The notes under the pieces were generated by a model. It was not told where the DNA came from and ran no database searches. It saw only the letters and a program-made list of their open reading frames with translations. A program made the position numbers and the translations under genes. 10,788 nucleotides of DNA from Bacteroidia bacterium (GTDB lineage Bacteria; Bacteroidota; Bacteroidia; JABEUT01), in the NCBI GenBank assembly GCA_013044305.1, contig JABEUT010000001.1, positions 1-10,788 of the forward strand, in the 5' to 3' direction. This document shows positions 5,632 through 10,788 of this stretch, in pieces. Positions within the stretch are counted from its first letter, which is position 1. Every line of letters begins with the position of its first letter.

Positions 5632-6915
5632 ATGTATTTTAAAAATCCAAAACGGCAATACAAGCCCGCCCGTGCCTTGTGTACTCTGCATAATACAGTT
5701 ATCCGCCCCATAAATGGCCTGTGGCTGTCCCTTATTATTTTGGCCGGCGCAGTTCCCCTTGACGCCCAGCCATACAATACCTGTGGAAAAGCGCTCGAGG
5801 TGCATTCATCGTCGGCTGTCATAGTTTCATGCAACGGAGCAACGGAGCAGCAGTTCAGGCGGTATTTTACACAACAGCAAAATATAGCATGGCTTACTTT
5901 TGTGGTACCCGCAGATACACAGCTTACCTTTGACCTTGTTCCGTCCGGCAGCGCCGATAACCTCGATTTTCTGTTGTTCAAAGACGCAGACGGAAGTTTT
6001 TGCCGCGAACTGAACAGCGCGAAAGCACGGCCCCTAAGGTTTAACCTGTCCACCCCGCAGCCCGGCAAAGGCAGCGGCACGGGCCTTTCTATCGGCGCCC
6101 TGCACGATTCAGAACTGCATGGAGATGCCCCCCCCTTCTGCAAGTCTGTAAAGGTTAAGAGAGGCGAGCGTTATTATCTGCTTGTAAACGATGCCGGCGG
6201 CCCCGGATCATTCAACTTCTACCTGCATCTGAACTATCCCGGGCAGGCTGTGCCGGAAAGCATTTCCAGTATTGATGCACGCCCGATTAAGGTTCCGCCC
6301 ATGGCCCGCAGCCACAAATATATTCTCCGCTTGATGGTAACCGACAGCCTTGGGAATCCGTTAAAGGCTATGGTGGATATTAATGGGATAATACCAAAAC
6401 AGGATTTTAGCCGCACCTTATCCGAGGATTCAATAGCCATTGACTACTCGCGGAAGACAACCATATATTGCAATTCACCCGGCTATATGCTTTCCGCAAC
6501 ATCCTTTACAGCACCCGACGCAGGATATGGCGGCAATCTTACCATACGGCTTAGCCCCATAATTAAAAACAAAGACATTACGCTTGGCGGCATCATGTTT
6601 GAAACCCGTAAGGCAGACCTGCTCCCCGAATCAGAACAGCCGCTCCTGAATCTGATAACATTCATGCGCGTTAATCCCAAACTGAAAATAATGATAAAGG
6701 GATATGTGAACGATCCCTACGGCTCCGATAAAGGCAGGGCAAGGACGCTTTCCGAAAAACGCGCCAGAGCGGTTTATAATTTTGTAAAAGACAGGGGTGT
6801 CGCCCGAAGCCGCATAAAATACAAGGGTTGCGGCAGCGAGAGCCTGGTTTATCCGCATCCGGAAAACATGAGTCAGGAACAGGCCAACCGAAGAGTAGAA
6901 ATAATAATTGAATAA
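5632..6915 (+). CDS. PPC-like/OmpA-family envelope protein, first of a tandem pair
   Basis: This 427-residue exported protein has a long basic N-region and a hydrophobic helix, GLWLSLIILAGAVPLDAQ (29-46). Residues about 48-203 look like a PPC-type beta-sandwich: YNTCGKALEV at its start, IAWLTFVVPADTQLTFDL (85-102), NLDFLLF (110-116) and KRGERYYLLVND (176-187). A second small beta domain spans 228-310. The OmpA-like domain is 318-427: IMFETRKADLLPES, IKGYVNDPYGS (355-365), LSEKRARAVYNFV and ANRRVEIIIE at the end. OmpA domains usually bind peptidoglycan; here GxTD is replaced by GYVNDP, which shifts the aspartate by one residue, while the arginine of LSEKRA is kept. I use the ATG at 5632, one base after psd. 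The role is likely cell-wall-linked and surface or periplasmic; the exact function is unknown. Confidence 0.8.
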   Translation: MYFKNPKRQYKPARALCTLHNTVIRPINGLWLSLIILAGAVPLDAQPYNTCGKALEVHSSSAVIVSCNGATEQQFRRYFTQQQNIAWLTFVVPADTQLTFDLVPSGSADNLDFLLFKDADGSFCRELNSAKARPLRFNLSTPQPGKGSGTGLSIGALHDSELHGDAPPFCKSVKVKRGERYYLLVNDAGGPGSFNFYLHLNYPGQAVPESISSIDARPIKVPPMARSHKYILRLMVTDSLGNPLKAMVDINGIIPKQDFSRTLSEDSIAIDYSRKTTIYCNSPGYMLSATSFTAPDAGYGGNLTIRLSPIIKNKDITLGGIMFETRKADLLPESEQPLLNLITFMRVNPKLKIMIKGYVNDPYGSDKGRARTLSEKRARAVYNFVKDRGVARSRIKYKGCGSESLVYPHPENMSQEQANRRVEIIIE

Positions 6916-6964
6916 ACCGGTGCCCGGACCCCTGTACAGAGGGGACTTCAGAATAAAGTTACAG

Positions 6965-8284
6965 ATGAAAAATGTACTGAATAATTTTGCAAACATGCTT
7001 AAAAGAAATAAGTCCTGCCACAACTATTCCCTCTGCTGCCGTATTGCGGCGCTACCGCTGATGACTCTGTTCCTTGCCCATGTCGCCGCCGCCCAGCAAG
7101 GCGGTTCATGCGACAGCGCCATTGAAATTAACTACGCCAACGTACAACATATTCAGGCTCATGCAAAAGGCAAGGCTGTTGCACTGTTATCCATGCCCCA
7201 TGCAAAAGGCATGTATTTCGAAAAACCCCACAGCCTGGTATGGTTCACATTCGTGGTTCCAAAGGATACGCTCCTTACCTTCGACCTGATACCGGACAAC
7301 AATTCCGACGATCTGGATTTTCTGCTTTTCAGGGATCAGAACGCAACGCTGTGCAGCAGCATTGGGCAGAACAAAAGACCGGTTCCTGTAAGGTCAAACA
7401 TCGCCGACAATGCCTTTACCAGCTCCGGCCGAACAGGACTGGCCGCTTCTGCAGCACACGACATGGAGGCGCCCGGAAAACACCCGGCCTTCAGCCGCGC
7501 ACTGGAAGTGAAGAAAGGAGAGAGATATTACCTTGCGGTTGACGACTATACAAGCGCATTCGGAACATTCAGCCTTCACCTGAATCTGTACTTTCCGCAG
7601 CCCGGAAAACCAGCGGTTCAGGCTCCGCCGCCGCCGCCTGTACACAACATTGTTCCGCTCCCTTCTCCGCCAGTCCTTAAAATAATAGTAGCCGACAGCG
7701 GAAATAAGCCCGTAAAAGCAAGAATTAAGCTTATGAGTGTGGCAGGATCGCGCACCCGAACCATTGCCGATACTACAGGAACATCTGAATATCAGAGGAC
7801 AGTGATGGCAAGAGAACACCTGAAAGTAATATGCATCAGTCAGGGATATTTACTTTACCAGTCCGAAATAACCATACCCGATACGGCAACCCTGATACGC
7901 GATACCGTAAGGCTTTCGGTACTGCGCGAACACCGAAGCATTGTATTGCAGGATATTGAATTTGAGCCGGAGCTGGAAGTGTTTCTGCCCACTGCCGCCG
8001 AGCCCCTGTCCGACCTGCTTGCATTCATGCAAAGCAATCCCACAATTCATATCCTTATAAAAGGTTACGTAAATGACCCATTTACACAGAACTCCGGCAA
8101 TTACGATATGGACCTGTCGGAGAGGCGCGCAAAGGCGGTGATGAAGTACCTGACGGAGCACCATATTGATAAAAGCAGGATGGACTGGAAGGGGTTCGGC
8201 AACAAGGATATGCTATACCCCAAGCCCCAGACAATGGAAGAGCAAAGGGCGAACAGGCGGGTGGAAATAGAAATTGAACCTTAA
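6965..8284 (+). CDS. PPC-like/OmpA-family envelope protein, second of a tandem pair
   Basis: This is a 439-residue paralogue of the preceding gene with the same order of parts. Signal region about 22-44 (LCCRIAALPLMTLFLAHVAA); PPC-like domain about 47-208 with LVWFTFVVPKDTLLTFDL (91-108), DLDFLLFRD (116-124) and KKGERYYLAVDD (183-194). A proline-rich linker (211-236), absent from the first copy, precedes a middle beta domain (237-318). The OmpA-like domain is 328-439 with IEFEPELEVFLP, ILIKGYVNDPF (363-373), DLSERRAKAV (383-392), KGFG (409-412) and ANRRVEIEIE. I choose the ATG at 6965; ATG 6995 would also leave a full signal peptide, and a TTG at 6908 would overlap the previous gene. The 49-base gap holds only a 5-bp hairpin (6929-6944). 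The pair probably arose by tandem duplication followed by clear divergence. Confidence 0.8.
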   Translation: MKNVLNNFANMLKRNKSCHNYSLCCRIAALPLMTLFLAHVAAAQQGGSCDSAIEINYANVQHIQAHAKGKAVALLSMPHAKGMYFEKPHSLVWFTFVVPKDTLLTFDLIPDNNSDDLDFLLFRDQNATLCSSIGQNKRPVPVRSNIADNAFTSSGRTGLAASAAHDMEAPGKHPAFSRALEVKKGERYYLAVDDYTSAFGTFSLHLNLYFPQPGKPAVQAPPPPPVHNIVPLPSPPVLKIIVADSGNKPVKARIKLMSVAGSRTRTIADTTGTSEYQRTVMAREHLKVICISQGYLLYQSEITIPDTATLIRDTVRLSVLREHRSIVLQDIEFEPELEVFLPTAAEPLSDLLAFMQSNPTIHILIKGYVNDPFTQNSGNYDMDLSERRAKAVMKYLTEHHIDKSRMDWKGFGNKDMLYPKPQTMEEQRANRRVEIEIEP

Positions 8285-8315
8285 GAAATAAAAGAAAGAT
8301 AACGGGAATTTTTAC

Positions 8316-8978
8316 TTGAAGATAGAACCCCACATAAGAGTTACGGGATCGGAGCACTGGGCTGCCCTGCTGCTGTTCTTATGCCTGCTTTTTCTGGTGT
8401 GGGTGAAAACCGAGTATCCCCGAAAGATAAAGGCATTATTCAGGGAAATATTTACCGGAGAGATTCCTGTTAAGGAAAAGGGTATCACCCTGCCTTCCGT
8501 ACTGATGTTTTTCATTTACCTCACCTGCCTTTCATTGATAATAATAAATTTAGCCCCGTTCTATTTTAAACTACCTATTGCCGACCGGTGGGAGAGCTTT
8601 ATGGCGTTGTTTTCAATATTACTTATCTATTACCTTGCCAGAACTGCTCTATTGCTCCTTATCGGATTCATCTTCGAGGAACTGCCCGCAACATGGGATT
8701 ACATATCCGCGATTTATATTTTTACCCACCTTTTAGGCATCATCCTGCTGCCGCTGGCGGCTATTATGATATATACCTATGGCATCAATCATAAGTTATT
8801 CGGCGAAATAATTTTAGGTGCCGGGGTATTGTTAGTTTTGTACAGGACAGTAAGAATGTTCCTTATAATGACAGGCAGGGGTTTAAAGACATTGTATTTA
8901 ATTTTGTATATTTGCTGCCTCGAAATTGTCCCTTTATCACTGTTCATTAAATACGGGCTGCTAACTCATCTGCAATAA
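8316..8978 (+). CDS. DUF4271 integral membrane protein
   Basis: This is a 220-residue protein with about six membrane helices (roughly 14-31, 59-80, 92-117, 128-155, 162-179, 190-211). The later part, YRTVRMFLIMTGRGLKTL followed by LYLILYICCLEIVPLSLF, fits the C-terminal signature of DUF4271. That Bacteroidota family is regularly found immediately before hemD (recalled), as here. The start must be the TTG at 8316: the frame has a stop at 8289-8291 and no ATG between, and the next Met in frame is at residue 64, inside the second helix. The leader reads AAAGAAAGATAACGG, with no clear Shine-Dalgarno. It lies 31 bases after the OmpA-like gene and 21 before hemD. Function is unknown; a link to haem synthesis is only by neighbourhood. 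Confidence 0.85.
   Translation: MKIEPHIRVTGSEHWAALLLFLCLLFLVWVKTEYPRKIKALFREIFTGEIPVKEKGITLPSVLMFFIYLTCLSLIIINLAPFYFKLPIADRWESFMALFSILLIYYLARTALLLLIGFIFEELPATWDYISAIYIFTHLLGIILLPLAAIMIYTYGINHKLFGEIILGAGVLLVLYRTVRMFLIMTGRGLKTLYLILYICCLEIVPLSLFIKYGLLTHLQ
8899..8914 (+). promoter_or_regulatory. Possible internal promoter before hemD
   Basis: Two adjacent perfect TAnnTTTG boxes, TAATTTTG (8899-8906) and TATATTTG (8907-8914), lie near the end of the DUF4271 gene, about 86-100 bases before the hemD start. A TTTA at 8882-8885 is the best -33 partner for the second. They also simply encode Leu-Ile-Leu-Tyr-Ile in a membrane helix, so chance is a real possibility. Confidence 0.28.
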
Positions 8979-8999
8979 CTTGAGGGAAAAAAGTACACG

Positions 9000-10220
9000 A
9001 TGAAGATACGAAAGATAATGGTTTCCCAACCCAAACCAGAGTTGGAGCGCTCACCCTATTTTGAATTAGCCCGGAACTTTGCCGTGGAGATTGACTTCCG
9101 CCCATTTATCCAGATTGAACCCATACCAAGCCGCGAATTTCGCAAGAACCGCATAGATATACTTTCTTACGGTTCGGTAATACTAACAAGCAAAAATGCG
9201 GTAGACCATTATTTCAGGATGTGCAACGAAATGCGCATAATAGTTCCCGAAACGATGAAATATTTTTGCATATCGGAAGCCACAGCCTATTACCTTCAGA
9301 AATATATCCAGTTCAGGAAAAGAAAAATTTTTTCGAGTAATTACTCCTTCGCCGAACTGGTGGATATAATAAAAAAGAAGCATAAGGAAGAAAAATTCCT
9401 TTTGCCCTGCGCCATCGATTCGTCGGATGAATATACCGAACTGCTGGATAAGGAAGGCATAAGATATGTAAAAGCGCCCATGTACAAAGCCATTTATTCC
9501 ACCCTTACCGATATAAACTTTTCGGAATACGACCTGTTGGTGCTGTTCAGCTCCGCAGGCGTTTCGTCGCTGCTGCACAGTTTTCCGCAATTCAAGCAGC
9601 ATAATATGAAAATAGCAGCTTTCGGCGAACAAACCGCCGAAGCAATAAGTGAAGCAGGGCTTAATTTGCACATACACGCACCCCAGCCCCATGCCCCTTC
9701 AATGGCAATGGCGCTGGAAATGTACCTGAAAGGCGAACAAAGCAACACCCCCTGGCAGCAATTGCCTTTTAGTAAAATGGGTGCAGTAAAAAAGCATGAG
9801 AAAAAGCCTTTATCCAAGCCTGCCGAAAATAAAAAAACGGGCGTATTGCAACCCGGCAAAGCACATGTACCCGCTCCGGTAAAAAAACCTGTTCATACTG
9901 CACAGCCAACCGTTAAGCCACAACAGCCGGGTAAAACGAGCGGGAAACAACCCATATCCAAAACTGCGGTACAGAAACAGGCTATAGCCAAACCCGCATT
10001 AAAGCAACCGGTAAAAAAAGCGGCAGGTAAGGCCCCTGCGGCAAAGAGTAAAAAACCCGCAAAGCGCCCCATACAAAAGCCCGTTGCGCATAAACCGGCC
10101 CCTGCTAAAGGGCAAAAGGCGCCAAAGGCAAAAGCACCTGCTAAAAAGGCTCCTGCATCCAAACACAAAAAGGCGGCAGGCAACAAAGCCCGCCATGCCA
10201 CCGCACGCCGCAAACGATAA
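9000..10220 (+). CDS. hemD: Uroporphyrinogen-III synthase with long basic tail
   Basis: HemD closes hydroxymethylbilane to uroporphyrinogen III in haem biosynthesis. Residues 1-248 form the usual two-lobed enzyme: MVSQPKPELERSPYFELA (7-24), VILTSKNAVDHYF (60-72), the second-lobe motif YDLLVLFSSAGVSSLLHSFP (177-196), IAAFGEQTAEAISEAGL (205-221) and APQPHAPSMAMALEMYL (227-243). The family normally ends shortly after that last motif. Here 150 more residues follow, rich in Lys, Ala and Pro with repeated KKPA, KAPA and PAPAK units, and ending ATARRKR. This tail is described as a separate feature. The start ATG at 9000 gives the expected N-terminus; GAGGG lies 14 bases upstream. DUF4271 before and rnpA after match gene orders common in the phylum. 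The enzyme call is firm. Confidence 0.9.
   Translation: MKIRKIMVSQPKPELERSPYFELARNFAVEIDFRPFIQIEPIPSREFRKNRIDILSYGSVILTSKNAVDHYFRMCNEMRIIVPETMKYFCISEATAYYLQKYIQFRKRKIFSSNYSFAELVDIIKKKHKEEKFLLPCAIDSSDEYTELLDKEGIRYVKAPMYKAIYSTLTDINFSEYDLLVLFSSAGVSSLLHSFPQFKQHNMKIAAFGEQTAEAISEAGLNLHIHAPQPHAPSMAMALEMYLKGEQSNTPWQQLPFSKMGAVKKHEKKPLSKPAENKKTGVLQPGKAHVPAPVKKPVHTAQPTVKPQQPGKTSGKQPISKTAVQKQAIAKPALKQPVKKAAGKAPAAKSKKPAKRPIQKPVAHKPAPAKGQKAPKAKAPAKKAPASKHKKAAGNKARHATARRKR
9828..10217 (+). other. Histone-H1-like acid-free C-terminal extension of HemD
   Basis: Codons 277-406 encode 130 residues without a single Asp, Glu, Phe, Trp or Tyr; Lys, Ala, Pro and Gln dominate. Short motifs recur: KKP, KPA, APAK, KAPAKK. 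Composition resembles the C-terminal tails of eukaryotic H1 and bacterial Hc1/AlgP-type proteins, which are disordered and bind nucleic acid. The coding sequence is in frame with hemD with no frameshift, and codons are varied, so it is not a simple trinucleotide expansion. Function unknown. Confidence 0.8.
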
Positions 10221-10242
10221 TAAGGCCATTCATACCTCTGCC

Positions 10243-10662
10243 ATGCCAAACCCGGCCCGCAATAGCCTGCGCAAAATGGAACGCCTGCACGGAAAAAAGT
10301 CTATTGAAGCCCTGTTCCGCAGCGGCAGCAGCTATACGGCATCGCCCATCAGGATGCTTTATATAGCCAGGGGCATACCGGATGCAGGCAGCATGGCGGC
10401 AGCTTTCAGCGTGCCATCGAAAACATTTAAAAATGCAGTGGACCGTAACCTGCTGAAACGACGTATGCGCGAGGCATACCGGCAGAACAAAACCACACTG
10501 TACGATACGGTGCGGAAGGCAAAAGTACAATGTACTGCAATGTTCATTTATATTGCAAAAAGTAAATTGCCCTATTCCGAAATAGAATCTAAATTATTAG
10601 TAACTTTACATCATCTGCAGAAACGGATAGAACATGAGGAAAGCGCTGATAGTGCTCATTAG
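10243..10662 (+). CDS. rnpA: Ribonuclease P protein component
   Basis: RnpA is the protein subunit that helps the RNase P RNA remove 5' leaders from pre-tRNAs. The ATG at 10243 gives 139 residues, near the usual 115-140. ERLHGKKSIEALFRSGSS (13-30) is the N-terminal helix and central-cleft region, and MAAAFSVPSKTFKNAVDRNLLKRRMREAYR (51-80) contains the signature RNR-type helix, here DRNLLKRRMRE (67-77). Alternative starts at 10276 (too short at the front) and at 10195 or 10084 (overlapping hemD, encoding H1-tail sequence in another frame) are less likely. It begins 22 bases after hemD and its end overlaps yidD by 29 bases. rpmH is not adjacent, as often in this phylum. Confidence 0.92.
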   Translation: MPNPARNSLRKMERLHGKKSIEALFRSGSSYTASPIRMLYIARGIPDAGSMAAAFSVPSKTFKNAVDRNLLKRRMREAYRQNKTTLYDTVRKAKVQCTAMFIYIAKSKLPYSEIESKLLVTLHHLQKRIEHEESADSAH

Positions 10663-10788
10663 GTTTTATCAAACCGCCATTTCGCCGTATAAGATGCCTT
10701 CATGCCGGTTTACTCCTACCTGTTCGCAATATAGCATTGAAGCAATTCAAAAATACGGAGCGCTGAAAGGCTTATTCCTTTCGGCAAA
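10634..10788 (+). CDS. yidD: Membrane protein insertion efficiency factor YidD (partial, 3' end outside)
   Basis: The first 51 codons are present. They read MRKALIVLIRFYQTAISP, then CRFTPTCSQYSIEAIQKYGALKG, which is the YidD signature (a conserved FYQxxISP, two cysteines in CRFxPTCSxY, then EAIxxYG). YidD is a small amphipathic inner-membrane-associated protein that assists YidC-dependent insertion. The gene starts inside rnpA, overlapping 29 bases in another frame, a coupling seen in many bacteria. The family is usually 70-85 residues, so about a third is missing beyond the window. Confidence 0.93.
   Translation, partial: MRKALIVLIRFYQTAISPYKMPSCRFTPTCSQYSIEAIQKYGALKGLFLSA

Noticed and set aside
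5559..6143. 194-codon minus-strand ORF antisense to psd and the first OmpA-like gene
   Set aside because: It is a shadow of well-supported plus-strand genes, with no domain, leader or promoter of its own.
6929..6944. Hairpin CCCCT-GTACAG-AGGGG between the OmpA-like genes as a terminator
   Set aside because: The stem has only 5 bp and no T-run follows; downstream genes keep the same spacing and direction.
10084..10242. 53-residue N-terminal extension of RnpA overlapping hemD
   Set aside because: Its basic sequence is simply the hemD tail read in another frame, and RnpA length and motifs fit the ATG at 10243.
1..10788. Defence island, prophage, integrative element or CRISPR
   Set aside because: No integrase, transposase, nuclease, helicase, toxin-antitoxin pair or spaced direct repeats were seen; most gene families here are ordinary housekeeping or envelope families of Bacteroidota.

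Overview
The window reads as chromosomal DNA from a member of the Bacteroidota. The signs are a TPR/SpoIIE regulator of the type common in that phylum, a DUF4271 gene next to hemD, perfect or near-perfect TAnnTTTG promoter -7 boxes, A-rich leaders instead of Shine-Dalgarno sites, and a CVNKDKP...GKC small protein typical of the group. No tRNA, rRNA, CRISPR array, integrase, transposase or phage gene was found. The genus cannot be named from this sequence.

Left half (1-4842), all genes on the minus strand. In transcription order they are: a small Cys-rich membrane-anchored protein (4842-4474); a secreted beta-barrel-like protein with a Cys-rich N-terminus (4238-3198); an HU-family nucleoid protein (2881-2606) with a clear intrinsic terminator; a DUF2007/zinc-ribbon protein (2512-2060); and a secreted TPR-transmembrane-SpoIIE phosphatase (1892-84). 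The phosphatase gene is cut by an in-frame TAA inside its last catalytic motif, while recognisable family sequence continues in frame to the window edge. The 316-base gap upstream of HU holds a direct repeat, a 16-bp-stem dyad and a perfect 26-bp palindrome.

Right half (4977-10788), all genes on the plus strand and closely spaced: psd (phosphatidylserine decarboxylase), two tandem paralogues with a PPC-like beta-sandwich and an OmpA-like C-terminal domain, a six-helix DUF4271 membrane protein, hemD with a long histone-H1-like basic tail, rnpA, and the start of yidD, which overlaps rnpA. Spacings of 1, 49, 31, 21, 22 and -29 bases suggest one transcription unit, or two if an internal promoter before hemD is real. 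Its theme is housekeeping envelope biogenesis (phospholipid synthesis, a wall-linked envelope protein pair, YidD membrane insertion) together with haem and tRNA maturation.

Most of the window is ordinary core genome and I do not see a clear new defence or mobile system. The points most worth checking are the broken phosphatase, the acid-free 130-residue tail on HemD, the OmpA-like pair beside psd, the Cys-rich pair that may handle a metal, and the repeats around HU.
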